Source: Paramarasmius palmivorus
Lineage: Eukaryota > Basidiomycota > Agaricomycetes > Agaricales > Marasmiaceae
Assembly: GCA_037176845.1 (NCBI GenBank)
Contig: JAYKXP010000090.1
Coordinates: 62,001 to 126,000, forward strand
Direction: 5' to 3'
DNA length: 64,000 bases
In this document: positions 1-12,200 of the stretch, piece after piece
How the letters are laid out: every line of letters starts with the position of its first letter
Numbering within the stretch: position 1 is the first letter of the stretch
Notes under the pieces: generated by a model
The model's input: the letters and a program-made list of their open reading frames with translations, nothing else
What the model was told of the DNA's origin: nothing
The model's database searches: none
Translations under genes and position numbers: made by a program

Positions 1-74
1 CTTTCATGGTCAACTTCCGATATGGAAATTATCTCCGCATGCTCGGCTATCCTTAGCCCCTGGTTGCTCGGGCT

Positions 75-83
75 TATATAAAG
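75..83 (+). promoter_or_regulatory. TATA box of the cupredoxin-like gene
   Basis: A TATATAAAG sequence lies about 220 bases before the start codon at 296. A GTGAGT donor near 162 and a CAG acceptor near 224 suggest that the 5' leader contains one short intron, which explains the long distance. This is inferred from sequence only. Confidence 0.5.
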
Positions 84-295
84 TAGCTGGCTCCAAGGCG
101 AATTTGTCTCAACCCTCTTTGTTTCCCCCAACCTTTCCTTCTCCCACTTTCTTCAGAGCTGAGTGAGTACCTACTCTTCAATATATTTGCGGGAGATTTG
201 CTGATGGATCTGCATGATTGGCAGGCTCGTTGACTTCTAGTACTAGCTACTCAAGTCGTTTCGTATTTTCTTATCGTTTTTTTCATCCTATCAAA

Positions 296-1169
296 ATGCG
301 TTTCTTCGCCGTTTTCGCCGCTCTCGTTTCTGTTGTCGCTGCTGAGACTTTCACCGTAATTGTTGGTGGGAATGCATCCCTCACTTACAGCCCTGAATCG
401 TGCGTCTCCTTTTTTTCCTTTATGCTATCTTGATTTCTTATGTTCTCGTCAGGGTGACTGCCAAGGAGGGGGATATCATCCAGTTCCAATTGTAGGTGGC
501 CTTGTACCCCAATTCCGTACATTCAACTCACTTATTCCTGGGATAGCGTTTCCAAGAACCACGTACGCGAAGTTCAGCGCAGCCGTAATCAACCTTGTGA
601 TATTCACACACGTTTTATAGACCGTAACCCAGTCTACCTTCGCCAAGCCATGCGAAATAATGTAAGTTAACGAACGGCGTCAATTGCATGATATATTTAC
701 CCTCTCGCCGCAGGACCACGCCAACTGAGGGTATCAACTCAGGCTTCCTTCCTGTTCCTCAAAATGCTACCGAGTTCCCGGTGTGGAGCTTCACTTTGAA
801 CAACGCTAGTGCGCCCCTGTGGTTCTATTGTGCACAACAACCGTTCGTATCATCGCCATTGTCTCTCTATATCTTGGTCTCACTCCCCCTTTCAGACACT
901 GCTCGCGCGGAATGGTGTTTTCCGTCAACCCTACTGCCGACAAGACACACGCGGCTTTCAAGGCTACTGCAATGGGTCAGACAGCAGGTGGCGCCAGTGG
1001 ATCGGCTTCTGGTGGCGCAGCAGCAACTAGCAGCGCTCCTGGCACTGGCGCAAGCGCTTCTCCCAACGGCGCAACAAACACTGGATCAGAGAATGGTGCG
1101 ATCTCTACGACGATGAACGTAGCAGGTCTTGTTTCTATCGTCAGCGTCGTCGCTGGTCTTTTGTTATAG
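296..1169 (+). CDS. Secreted, probably GPI-anchored cupredoxin-like protein
   Basis: The protein starts with a clear signal peptide (MRFFAVFAALVSVVAAE) and continues into one cupredoxin-like beta-barrel domain. Conserved blocks are VTAKEGD, SKNHTVTQSTFAKPCE and the late PLWFYCAQ followed by HCSRGMVFSVNP. Blue-copper-type ligands can be seen as the H of KNHTV, the C of WFYC and the H of HCSRGM. A long Ser/Ala/Gly/Thr-rich linker follows, and the C-terminus is hydrophobic (VAGLVSIVSVVAGLLL), as expected for a GPI signal. At least four short introns interrupt it (near 399, 492, 564 and 662, and again near 843), so the ends are firmer than the inner splice sites. This family of serine-rich extracellular cupredoxins is common in mushroom fungi and has mostly unknown roles at the cell surface or in development. 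Copper binding is inferred. Confidence 0.85.
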
Positions 1170-1692
1170 TCCATTGATGAGACGCATTCACTCTTTCTTT
1201 ACTTTTTTCTCTGCGGGGATACAAATTGGACGCTCTACCGTACTTGCTATGCATGTAGCGTAGGTACCACACACGAGGCAATTATCCACTCTATACCGCC
1301 CGAGTGACGTTCCTTAAGAACAACGCCGAGGACGAACAGCCTTTGAGCGATTGAGTCGGATTTGGAGGAGAATGAGGCAATTGTGAATCGACTATCCCAC
1401 CAAAGTCTAGACCGCTGGGCTAGAGTCGGCGGTTTCAATGGCAGGCGCGGGATACTACCGCCACTCTCCACATTCGACCTTGACCTGGAATCCAAGCGCA
1501 GACAGAGTACTGTCCAGACGGTGGTCCTAGCCTGGTATGGCCCCGACATCATCCGTTGGTCGAGAAATACCTTTGTCGTATAAAAGCTAGTGGTCTAGAT
1601 ATTTTTTCCCCAGTTCAACTTGAACAAACCAGAACACCTCGTCTTAAACAAGACCCCTACCTACTCAATCCACCAACTAACAACTCATCGAT
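1170..1692. other. Intergenic stretch, no supported gene
   Basis: The stretch contains only short open frames with no recognisable domain and no good splice pattern. It ends in a possible TATA box (1579-1586) and a CT/CA-rich leader in front of a candidate small gene at 1693. Confidence 0.5.
1579..1586 (+). promoter_or_regulatory. TATA-like box before candidate small gene
   Basis: TATAAAAG lies about 110 bases before the ATG at 1693. It supports, but does not prove, that the small frame there is transcribed. Confidence 0.35.
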
Positions 1693-1965
1693 ATGTACTA
1701 CACCTGGCTTGCACGTCGAAACGTATGTGCAGAAATCTTCGATGATATCTGACCGATACTGATTACCTTTTTTGGCAACAGACTCTGGCTTTGTGGGCAA
1801 GCATCGAAACTGGCCTGGCTGCGTTTGTTTGGTACCGCTGGAAAGCACCTAGGTGAGTTTTCTTGTAAGTCGTTGAAATATCAGTTTAGCCTGAGCTTAT
1901 TGGCCACACCTTCCAGCACAACACCTGCTCTCGGAACACTTCGCGAAAGAGGATGTCACAAATGA
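1693..1965 (+). CDS. Candidate small membrane protein, two introns
   Basis: This is a candidate only. An ATG at 1693 opens a 10-codon exon (MYYTWLARRN) that ends at a GTATGT donor. The second exon, 1782-1852, encodes a hydrophobic helix (TLALWASIETGLAAFVWYRW). After a second intron (1853-1916, GTGAG to CAG) a short polar tail ends at 1965, giving about 49 residues. If the second intron is not removed, translation stops at 1856 after about 34 residues. Both introns have plausible branch sites (CTGAT, CTGAG) and normal fungal lengths of 59 and 64 nt. I recognise no family. A short single-pass membrane peptide is the best guess, and chance remains a real alternative. Confidence 0.27.
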
Positions 1966-2439
1966 GAGTAGCCTCTTCGCACCACTACTCTCTTTCCCAT
2001 TGACTAGAAGATAGTGTATACGACTATCCTCTGGTCTTGTGCGATGAACCACTGGTTGAGTTTGGAGGATGTATGCCTCCTCTTGATCATTCGCATGATC
2101 GCCATCATCATCAACACCCGAGCTGTAATTTTGAGTTGGGACACCATGCATTGTAGAAGGACTCTTATTCATACCTGTACTATCACGCTTCTCTACCTTG
2201 TAAATTGTAATGCCTCTTCCTGTGTAAGCGGTAGTGAGCTTGAGCAGGCAAGTGACCGTGCCGGCATATCCTCGGTGACCGACCCGAATTCTTGGTTTCT
2301 CACGAGAACTGTTTCAACCTTTGTCAACGACAACGACCACCAAAAAGAATTCTTTCAGCAGAAAATTCTCTTCTGTGCAGGATCGCTTTCAAGAGGAACT
2401 TTGAACGACCCAAGTCCGATTCGTTTATCGCGTGCAGAT
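1966..2439. other. Intergenic stretch before the first Mob2 gene
   Basis: A frame is open across 2014-2466, but its composition is not protein-like upstream of the Mob2 start at 2440. I read this as the promoter and leader of the Mob2 gene and see no other feature. Confidence 0.5.
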
Positions 2440-3414
2440 ATGTCCTTTTTCAACTCCATCGGGTAAGTTGTTGCGGTATTGGTTGTGGTCGAGGTAGACA
2501 AGCTCACGCCAGTATTTGTTGAAGTCGTTCAATGACCCGAGCTCCGAGAGCACCAAAGAGGTCACCTACTCCGACCTCTGCTACTTTTTCGCCAGCAGAC
2601 AGCACACCTCCAACACCAAGTTCACCCGTTGTCGCGTCTTCTAAGCCACTCTACCTATGCAGCCCATTTGTCGAGGCGGCGTTGGTCAAGGGAAACTTTA
2701 GGACGATTGTAATGCTACCTAAATATGTGGACATCATGGAGTGGGTTGCAGTCAATAGTGAGTAACCTTATTTTTTCCCCTTGTGCGGGAAGTAACGTTG
2801 CCGATTATAGTCTTCGATTTCTATACGAACTTGAACGAGTTTTACGGGGTCATCTCTGAATGTTGTACTCAACAGTCGTGTCCAACTATGTCTGCCGGGG
2901 CTACGTATGTCTCTCCTTTACATTTCATCGACCGAATATCTGATTTTCAACATATGTAGCCTCAACTACACTTGGATTAACCAAGACAGAAAAAGCGTCA
3001 ATCTTCCCGCTCCGACGTACATAGACTATGTGATGACATGGGTTCAAAATCTATTGGACGACGAAAATGTATTCCCTACAAAATCTGGTGCGTCTCAGTT
3101 TGGCATAGTCGAGAAGTGAGGCTGAATGTTGACTTATTCTAGGCCAAGAATTCCCGCAATCATTCCCATCCACTGTCAAACATGTATATCGCCAACTTCT
3201 CCGAGTCTTCGCACATATATATCATGCACACTACCATCAAATACTTCACCTCCGCTCGGAGCCCCATTTCAACAGTCTTTTTGCTCACTTCCTAGCCTTT
3301 GGTCGAGAATATGAGCTTTTAGAAATGAAGGACGTGAAAGGCGCCTCGTCTTCCCCAGTCGGTATTGGGGCTTTATGGGACCGCTGGAGAGACATGGGCA
3401 TTTTGGAGGGATAA
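2440..3414 (+). CDS. mob2: Mob2-like kinase activator, copy A
   Basis: Five exons (2440-2462, 2525-2757, 2811-2904, 2960-3087, 3143-3414) give a 249-residue protein. After a Pro/Ser/Thr-rich N-terminal tail, the Mob1/phocein fold begins at KPLYLCSPFVEAALVKGNF and runs to the end. The zinc site is intact: two Cys in ECCTQQSCPTMSAG and two His in KHVYRQLLRVFAHIYH. LPKYVD, VFPTKSG and HFLAFGREYELL resemble Mob2 more than Mob1. Mob2 proteins bind and activate NDR-type kinases (Cbk1 of budding yeast, Orb6 of fission yeast) that control polarised growth and cell separation, so a role in hyphal morphogenesis is expected. A second, clearly related gene follows in the same direction 280 bases downstream. 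Every splice junction keeps the frame and there are no frame breaks. Confidence 0.93.
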
Positions 3415-3693
3415 GGGAACCTAAGTACTAAGTACCGATACCATTGTTATCCCAAGATCAGGCATCTTGGGACTGTTTTCTGCATCTTTTGTACCACCAG
3501 ACCTACACTGCATGTGCTGATAATGAATAGACAACCTGAATTGCCCACGTTTTTGCCTCGATCATGCCATTGTTGCGGCTAACTTAGCGGTTGCATAGTG
3601 CATGTCGTTACTAGAAAACTAAAGCGACCGCGACCACTTTGTCCAAGCGTCCTCATTAAATAACGCTTCCCTGGTTACTTTGACCTGCCAGCA

Positions 3694-4663
3694 ATGTCGT
3701 TTTTCAAGTGAGTCTCTAAGCAGTTGTTGGTATACAATTCCTTCTGACTGTCAACGCCGATAACGTGTAACTCTTCTCTGATGGCCATCTCATCACCAGC
3801 AGAAACAAGAACCCACGAGCTAGACGTTCACCAACACCGACTGGGACCTCGCCGTCACGAAAGAACTCTGCGACCGAGTCTGGGGACGCATCCTCCAAAC
3901 CCCTTTATCTTTGCAGTCCGTTCGCAGACGCTGCTCTTGTCAATGGTAACTTTAAAACCATTGTGATGCTCCCGAAATACGTGGACAGGCAGGAATGGGT
4001 CGCAGTCAACAGTATGTAGTCTCTGATATTGGCGAGGGGCAACATACTGATGCTCCTTCAGTATACGACTTTTACACGAACCTGAACGAGTTCTACGGTG
4101 TCATCACAGAGTGTTGTACCCAGCAATCATGTCCTACTATGTCTGCAGGGCCAAGGTACGCAACAGTCCACTCTAGATGCTCCTGTACTGACTGAGGACT
4201 GCAGTCTGAATTATCTGTGGATCACTCAGGATCGGAAGCAAATATCACTCGCTGCACCGACTTACATCGATTCTGTCATGTCATCTGTCCAAACTCTTCT
4301 CGAAGACGAAACCATGTTCCCTACCAAGTCGGGTACGTCAACGGTGATTCCGTCCTCACGTCGCACTCATTGCGTTTTACGTTTTTTTCAGGGCAGGAAT
4401 TTCATCAGGCTTTCCCGACTACTATACGTCACATATATCGCCAATTCCTACGCATCTTTGCTCACATTTACCATGCGCACTTCCAAGAGATCTTGAATTT
4501 ACGTTCAGAACCTCATTTCAACTCGCTCTTTGCGCATTTCCTGGCATTTGGGAAGGAGTATGGGCTATTGGATCCGAAGGATATCAAGGGCGAGCCGAAC
4601 GCGCCGGTTGGGGTAGGACTCTTGTGGGAACGATGGAAGGAATCTGGCAAGCTGGAAGCATAG
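3694..4663 (+). CDS. mob2: Mob2-like kinase activator, copy B (tandem paralogue)
   Basis: Five exons (3694-3707, 3803-4011, 4062-4155, 4205-4332, 4392-4663) encode 238 residues. Exons 3, 4 and 5 are 94, 128 and 272 nt, exactly as in copy A, so the two genes come from a duplication of a gene that already had these introns. The Mob fold is complete: KPLYLCSPFADAALVNGNF, the two Cys of ECCTQQSCPTMSAG, and the His pair in RHIYRQFLRIFAHIYH. The N-terminal tail is shorter and more basic (KNPRARRSPTPTGTSPSRKN). Differences cluster in the tail and in surface stretches such as LEDETMF and LLDPKDIKGE. Both copies look functional. Whether they activate the same NDR kinase or have split roles cannot be told from sequence. 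Confidence 0.93.
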
Positions 4664-5461
4664 AATTATTAGGTTGGATAGAATTGGCAGGTAATACTTT
4701 GAACGGTTCTCCTGTGGTAAAGATTTACTGCATTGTTGCAGAGGTCATAAAGTCTTCTGAAACGCGGTTTATGATATTTTCTTTCCTCCAAATACACACA
4801 ATGGATTTCCTTTTACATTCTGGGTAGCAAATGTCAACGAATTTTAGCAACGATCGATCACTGCGCAGAGTATGAATTGCAGGGTAATGCAAAGTTTCCT
4901 CTTCGTTCCAGCACTTCGTGGCTGTCCGTCAGAAGTCTACATGGGACGATGTTCAGCGTAATCTTGAGCCTTCAAGTTACAAGCTATGACACCTTGGTAG
5001 TATAAGTAAGTAGGTACTTAACGCTAGGCGACGAATCTGTAAACTGTTCCTCATCTTCGGGAATTTATCGAAAGACAGAACGACTGGTACTTGAGGAGAG
5101 CACAATGGATCCAATCAATTGTCTGGTCATCTTAGCTATGTATGTGTGAGTCGAAATGATTCCACCGGACGATGAGTCAAATGCATACATCGGACGTATG
5201 TCCTGCACCCTGAACAGGGTTCAGTCATTGGCAATCGTCGTACCAAGAACACCGTAATCTCACAATACTGATTCCTGCATCCATGATGACCATGCACCAT
5301 GGCTCAGAGTGCCTTCAAAAATGTGGGTTGGTCGTGAGATGGGAGCACACATTACTGCAGGATATTCAAAACGCGGTAGGACGTTCGCTCGAGGATCATA
5401 AAGGATACCCATAGCTTCATATTCAGGATACATATGAATCGACATAGGAATGGGGCAACTG
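4664..5461. other. Intergenic stretch, no supported gene
   Basis: About 800 bases between Mob2 copy B and the end of the uS10 pseudogene. Open frames are short and unlike protein on both strands, and no repeat stands out. Confidence 0.5.
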
Positions 5462-5993
5462 TTTATCCAGAGATGGTGACCTCAACCTCAACACCAGGTT
5501 CCAAGCTGATAGAGGTCTAAAGAAAAGAAGATGAGCACCGTGAAGCAGCTAATACGAAAAGAAGACGCACGATCTGCTTGACGATCTTCACTGGGAGAAT
5601 GGAGGTCAATGAGACGCTTGTGGATCTTGAGTTCGTAGCGGTCCCAGGTCTTGGAACCCTCACCACAAGGCTAGCGCAGGACCATTAGTAAAGAGCTGAC
5701 CAACAGCGGTACGATTCACGCACAGTTTTACGGGTGGTGATCTTGAGGACCTTGGTGGGGAGACGACGGGGCCCTTGACACGGAGCTGCTTTCCTTAGCA
5801 CGGTTGATGAAGTCGGTCGAGACTAAAGATCGAATAAATGAGATTAAATAGGGATAGAGAAATCACTCGTACACTTCTCGAGGTTCTTGACGTTGCTGCT
5901 GGTCAGGGTGATCCTAATTTTGTGGATTTTGGCGGCGGGAACGGGTGCGCCGGTGGCATCGTATTCCTTTTCTCCTTTGGCGACGTAACTCAT
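5462..5993 (-). pseudogene. Broken ribosomal protein uS10 (RPS20) copy
   Basis: On the minus strand, pieces of eukaryotic uS10 follow in the right order. They are [73 protein letters not shown], and [17 protein letters not shown] followed by a stop. Short introns lie between the blocks (GTACGA, GTGCGT and GTGCGT donors), so it is not a processed retrocopy. The frame is lost three times: one base missing after RAKE, one missing in the GPVRLP block, and one extra in HSPSE before IVKQI. Conserved residues are also changed: the Arg of LTSRNVK is Ser, the Val after LEK becomes Phe by splicing, and the Leu of DLI is Phe. Three indels in about 350 coding bases plus substitutions suggest a decayed duplicate, with a working uS10 gene elsewhere. 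Sequencing error alone is less likely but possible. Confidence 0.75.
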
Positions 5994-6284
5994 TTTGAAC
6001 TTGCTAATGAGTCAGAAGGTGACTAGGAAAGGATGAAAATAAGCTGCACGACCGGGGCAACGAGGACGACCTTTTCACTCACCCAAAGAGTTCTGTTGAG
6101 AGTTGTGTTGATGATAAGGAAAAAATAAGGTTCAGACAAAGGATCCGTGCGTGGGAAAATTTATCAGGTGACTTTCGTGAGAACATTTCTTTCAGAGAAC
6201 AATGAGACTCGCGAAGCTGAAGTCATACCAAACCATTCGAGCTCGCTGTGCGCCACACCGAGCTCGAGAACATCTCACGGCGCC
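5994..6284. promoter_or_regulatory. Divergent promoter region, uS10 copy / TPR gene
   Basis: A 291-base gap separates the starts of two genes that point away from each other. No clear TATA box is seen. Any residual promoter activity on the uS10 side would be a leftover of the duplicated gene. Confidence 0.35.
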
Positions 6285-9200
6285 ATGGTGGAGACAAGAA
6301 GTTCCAACAAGAAGGACGGTGACGACGCTAGCGGTTCTCATTCTCTCAACGTTCCTGTCCCAGAAGACCTGGATGTAGAAACTCTTTCAAACGTTCTTCC
6401 CAATGACTTTGACATTCACTCTCCCAGTGCAGAGGACATAGTTGCCTTGTATAAGCTACTTGTCGCTCAAACGTCTGATATCGAGACAAGTTCACGAGAA
6501 CTCGATGAGGCACGCGCTGAGGCTGAGAAGAAAGAGGTCGAGCTGGACCAAGCGCTTCAGGACCGAGAGAGCCTAAGTAAAGACTTGGAGTCTCAGCTAG
6601 GAGAGGGTTCAGGGAGAATTGAAGCAGATGAAGCAAGAAAGGGACCACCTTTGTGAGTAGTGGCTGTTGATTCTGCAGGCAATACCACTTACATTCACTT
6701 AGCGTCTACAAAGAACGAGCTGCAAAAGCAAATCGCAACGCTTTCAAACTCTCAAACATCCTCCTCTTCTGAAGTCAAAGAGTTGAAGAGTCGTCTTGAG
6801 GATGCCGAAAGGGAGAAACGGGAACTACTCGCGATTATTAGTCGTTTGAAACAGGAAGAGGCTCAGCGTGACGGTGTGTTTTATCTGCATTTAGGTTGAG
6901 TGGTTTTTCTCATCTGAAGGGTAGAGGAGGTTCAGACCCTACGAAACAACCTCAAGGAGGCTCGCCAGGAGCATCAAGCTCTGGAGGGACAGGTTCGTGA
7001 CATTCGGTCTAGCGAGACAGCCACCAAGGTGCGTGTTGACTTACCCTGGGTTTATTCCCTGCTAACGCTTGCTCGCCAGTTCAAACTGGAGACTATTAGT
7101 CAACAGTTAGAACTCACCAAATCCGAGTCGGAGCGTCTCAATGTGGAGTTGGTTAGCAAGTCAGAAGAATTTGCGCAATATCGACGTTCAAAGCAGGCGG
7201 AATTGGTCACACTCCAGGCGAACTTTGATGCTCTTACCCAAACGCACACCTCCATCCAAGCGACGCTGAAAGCCTTGCAGGCTGCGCATACTAAACAAAC
7301 TCATGAGCTTACACAATCTCATGCCAAAGTAGAGGACCTCAGAGGACAGCTTGCGGAACAAGAGGCGACCTATTCTAGCGAGGCAAACTCCCTCAGGAGG
7401 TTGGTGACAATGCTTGAGGAGAGGGAAAAGCAGGCAAGAGATATCGTGGAACGCATCGAGGAAGAATGGGCAGGCCTTGGTGAAAAAGCAGACCACAGAG
7501 AAGCTGAGCTGAGGGCTGAGGTTGATCGGGAAAGGAAGGCTCGAGAGATCGCGGAAGACAAAATTGACAAGTTGGAGAAGGTTCTTGAGAAGATGGGACG
7601 CGGTGAATTGCCTCTTCCTGGTCGTCCGGAGACCCCCTCGAGGACTGCTTCTGGGAACGATGAAAACGGTATCATGATGGGTTTAAGCCCAACAATCGCT
7701 ATGGCTAGCAGAGTTCAGAAGAGTGGTAAAGGCTTTACGGAGGTTTACGCCGAATATGTCCGCCTCCAGGACGAATACGCAAAGAAGTGTTTGGAGTACG
7801 AGAACATGGACCGCACCCTGACTGCTGTGCTTGCGCAGATTGAGGAACGGGTGAGCATCAATCTAACTGCCGCTAAATATTTTTCTCATCCTTTTTAGGC
7901 ACCGATTTTGTCTCAACAACGTACAGAATACGAGCGTCTGCAGTCCGAGGCAACACAATTGGCTTCACAGCTCTCACAGGCCCTCTCCGAACGCGACTCA
8001 GCAGCAAACCTTGCTCAAGACAATGCAACTCGCCTGACCAAATCTGCGCGCGAGAATGATCTGCTTCAGCAGCAGTTGGATGATCTAGGCAGACAAGTCC
8101 GCGTTCTTCTGAGAGAGATTGCTAGACGTGACGACCCGAATCTTCCTCCCGACGAGGAATTAGAATTGATCCCGCCAGCGGAGAACGTCGAAGAAGTTAT
8201 CACCAACCACCTTGTTCTCTTCCGCTCAATCAACGAGCTTCAAGACCAAAACCAAAGGCTCCTGAAGGTCACTCGCGATATGGGTCAAAAGATGGAGAAT
8301 GAAGAAAGGGACTACCGCGAGGCGATGGAGAAGGAACAAGGAGAGGCAATACGCGAAGCTCACGAGGCTATGCAGCAACTCGAGGCAGAGCTGGACAAAC
8401 AAAAGAAGAGCAGCGAGATCACCATCAGATCCTACGTGAAAGAAGTGGAGACTTTGAAGATCATGTTGGCACGGGCAGACAAGGGTCTCAGCAATGGCGC
8501 TATGGCCAGTGGCTCGGCAGCATCTGGCTCATCCGAACTTGCTGAGCAGTTGGCTGAGGTTCAAAGCCAATTTGAAGCGTATCGCGCAGAGACCGGTCTT
8601 GATTCCACTAAACTGCAAGAAGACGTTCAGGCTGCTCAGAGAGAATTAGCACAATCGCAAGCTGCTCTTGCAAAGGCCAACGCGAAGATAGAGTACCTTT
8701 CTGGTGGGTGTTTACTCCATTACTTCCCGACTCTTTTGCTCACGTGCACTAGATCGTAACCGCATGAATCAGGAGCAGTTCGCCCTGCACAAGCAGGAAC
8801 TCGACGAAATGAACAAGCGCAATGCTCAACTCTTTGACCAGTGGACACGTGCTGATATTGAATGTGGTCGCGTCACCGAAGATCTCCGAACTGCTGCGAG
8901 TCGGCTGGAACAACTTCGAAATGAGTGTGCTAATTTAAGGGCTGAGAAGAAGATCTGGGAGGTAAGGAGGAGCGCTACCTTTCTGTCCTTAATTCGTCCA
9001 ATAATCTTCTCTCTCCCAGGGCGTCCAAAGTAGATTGGTCGAAGAGAATAGGACTCTGGCCATGGAGAGGTCTCATCTATCTGATCTCATGGGCAATGTT
9101 CAGAAGATGCACAGTGACTTGGAACGCTCAGGCGAAAACGATCGAAGAAGGCTCGAAAGCCAGTTACAACTTTTGGAGGGACAAACGTATGTAACATCTT

Positions 9201-12200
9201 TCAACGAACCTCTCAGGTTGCTAACACATCACATAGTCAAGATTTGCGTACTCAACTCATGCAGGAAAGAGAATCTGTTCGACAAGTCTCTCTTCAAAAG
9301 GACATCGAGTTGCGAAGGAGCTGCAGAACCGCCTGGACAAATCGGTAGCATTTCTTTTTTGCTTATGCTTAGCTTTTCATGCTCATGTTTTTCTCTAGTC
9401 ACAAGATCTCTCCAGCACCCGGGAGTCTCTTATCATTGCGGAGACCACTAAGACACATCAAGAAGAGAAGATTCGCGATTTGACGAAGCAACTTCAGGGT
9501 AACGAAGAGAAGCTTGCTGTGTATGAACGAAGATCAGGAGCTCCTTCAGTTACGTCTTCGACTTCCAACCAAGATATGACCAAAGAACAACAACTCGAGG
9601 CTGAGGTCGCGGAGCTGCGGTGAGTTCCGATGGTTGAATTATATTCACAGAAATTCAACAAATCCTAGATCCAAGCTGAAAGTAGCCGAATTGGATCTCA
9701 ACACGGCCAGAGGTCATGTACAGCAATTCAAGGAAATTAGTCAAGCAAACGAATCGGCCCTTGAGTCTCTGAATGCTACGCATGATGAATTCAAGTCGGC
9801 AACCGAAGCCCAGCTTGCGAAGTATGAGGTTAGTCTATAGTTTCTTCCGCGCAGTAGCGGGCGATTGATACTTGGTTCAAGTCCGATTACAAAGCTTTGG
9901 AGCAGAGGCTCCAGGAAGTTCAGCAAGAGCTTCAGCAGCTTACGACCAAGAATCAAGAGTTGCAGAAGCAGTTCGACAAGGAGCGTACTTCCTGGACCAA
10001 CGACAAGAAAACTCTCGAGGACACTATCGTCGAACTGAGTACGTCCGAGAAGAACACTGAAAATGATCGGGCTACACGCGAGAACGAAGTCAAGGTGCAA
10101 GAAGAGAGAGCAAAGGTACGTACATACAATCCTTCGTCAAGAGAACATCTTTCTAATGTCATGCGCAGGCCGCGGAAGAGAAGTACTCCAATGAGGTTGT
10201 GGCTCACGCAGAGTCTATCAAGGCGATCGAGAATCTCAAGAAACAACTCGCCACCGTCCAGGCCACAGTTCGTGAGCATCGGACAGCGGCAGAAACTGCG
10301 AATGCGAAGCTAGCCAGTTCAGAAGGCAGCTGGAACTCGCAGAAGGCAGCTTTGGAGAAGAGATCACCGACCTCAAAACTCGGTTAGTCAGCGTGGTGGA
10401 CTATCCTCCAGTACTAACGGATTTCTATGCAGGTGCCAAGAGGTCACTGAACAGAACAATCTTTTACATCAACATCTCGAGACCGTCAGCTCTCAGGCAG
10501 CCCGTATTCGACAGGCTGCAGATACCGTCGTTCCTGCCGATGGCGAAGCCCAGAATGGTGATAATGATGCCAAACTCTCAGAACTGCGATCTGTTGTGGC
10601 ATACCTTCGCAAACAGAAGGAGATCGTCGATCTACAGCTGGAGCTCAGCAAACAAGAAAATGTACGGCTCAAAGCTCAGGTTGAACATCTCCAGCAGACC
10701 TTAAACCGAAACACGGCAAACCCTATCTGAGGTGTGTCAGCTCATAGAATACATAGGATTCCGCTAATATAATTCAGGAACGTGAACGCGCCGTCGAAGC
10801 CGCAGCATCTGCCGTACAACATAACGAACTCGTCGAACGTATTAATCAGTTGAACATCCTACGGGAGAGCAACGCAACATTACGGTCCGATTGCGAAGCC
10901 CAAACCAAACGTGCCAAAGATTTGGAGGCAAGGCTTGCTGCGTTATCTCGCAAACTCGAGCCAGCAGAAGAGGCCGCCAAGATTGCAAAAGCTGAGCTGG
11001 AGGCTCGTAATGCGCACGTGAAGCGACTCGAAGAAGAGAACAAGAGATGGCAGGAACGGAACCAACAGATCTTGAGCAAAGTAAGTCCATTGTGTGTTTG
11101 GTTAAACCAGAAAACCCACCGTGCACAGTATGACCGTACAGATCCCGCTGAGCTCCAGGCTCTCAAGAATGAAATCGAGCAGGTCAAAGCGCAAAAGGCT
11201 GACACCGAGACAAAGCTGAAGGAACGTGACGAAGAAATCAGCTCCCTGAAGCAGAAGGTAGGGAACAATTTCTTCGTCGAGTTGGTTGTTCAACTGATGG
11301 GCACATTCAGATTGATCCCTTGGAGAAGAATCTCGCAAGCTACAAGGAGTCATACGCAAAGAACATGAACCAAGCGCGCACTCGCATGGCCGAGATTAAC
11401 AAAGAAAAGGCCCAACTTCACAGCCAGGTTAAGGAGTTTGAGACGAAGGTGGCAGCATTACAAACAGAGATCGAGACCCTGAAGGCCGCAAAAGAAAGTA
11501 CTCAACCTGGCGCTCAGAATGAGGCGGATTTGGCAGCTTTGGTAAGCATCATGTCTCCCTTGGCCCCTATATTTGCTCACCGATTGCAGACTACTTTGCG
11601 TGAAGAACGGGACCGTCTTCGTGCAGAAAAGGAGTCTCTACTGAATGCCAACCCAGCGGGCGCTTCCGCTGATGGTTCCGTCAACGAAGACGCCAAACGT
11701 ACTTGGGAAACGGAGAAGGCAGAGTTGATCAAGAGCCGCGACGATGCTTTGGGAGCTGTCAAGGTATGGATTTCAAAGTTCTAAGCAGCTGCTGGATCAC
11801 CAATCTCTGAGGCAGGTCGCAAATGAAACTGCGGAGAAGCAAAGTAACGCCGCAAAGGCTCACAAAGCAGCATTTGTATGTCTCTCAGCTTGTCAATACC
11901 ACTTGTATCTCACCTCTGTTTCAGGAACGCTTACAACAACGAATGGCCGCCGATACTCAAAAGGCTCGAGCGGCTCACGCCGAAGCTATATCTGCTGCTG
12001 TTGAGAAAGCAAAAGCAGAAATACAGTCTCAGCCCGGTTCTGCTGACTCGGGGGAATTGATCAAGAAGCATCAGGCGGAGTTACAAGCCCTAGAATCGCG
12101 ACTTTCGGCGAAGTTCAAAGCGGACCTCGAAGCTGCAGTGCAGGCTGCCAGGAAAGAGGCCGCCGCATCAGTCGAATCTACTCCCAATGTTCAAGCTGCA

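Noticed and set aside
2014..2439. Long open frame before Mob2 copy A as extra N-terminus
   Set aside because: The composition is not protein-like, and copy B starts with the same MSFF, so the start at 2440 fits better.
7188..7675. Reverse-strand frames of about 100 residues inside the TPR gene
   Set aside because: They are shadows of the coiled-coil codons on the plus strand.
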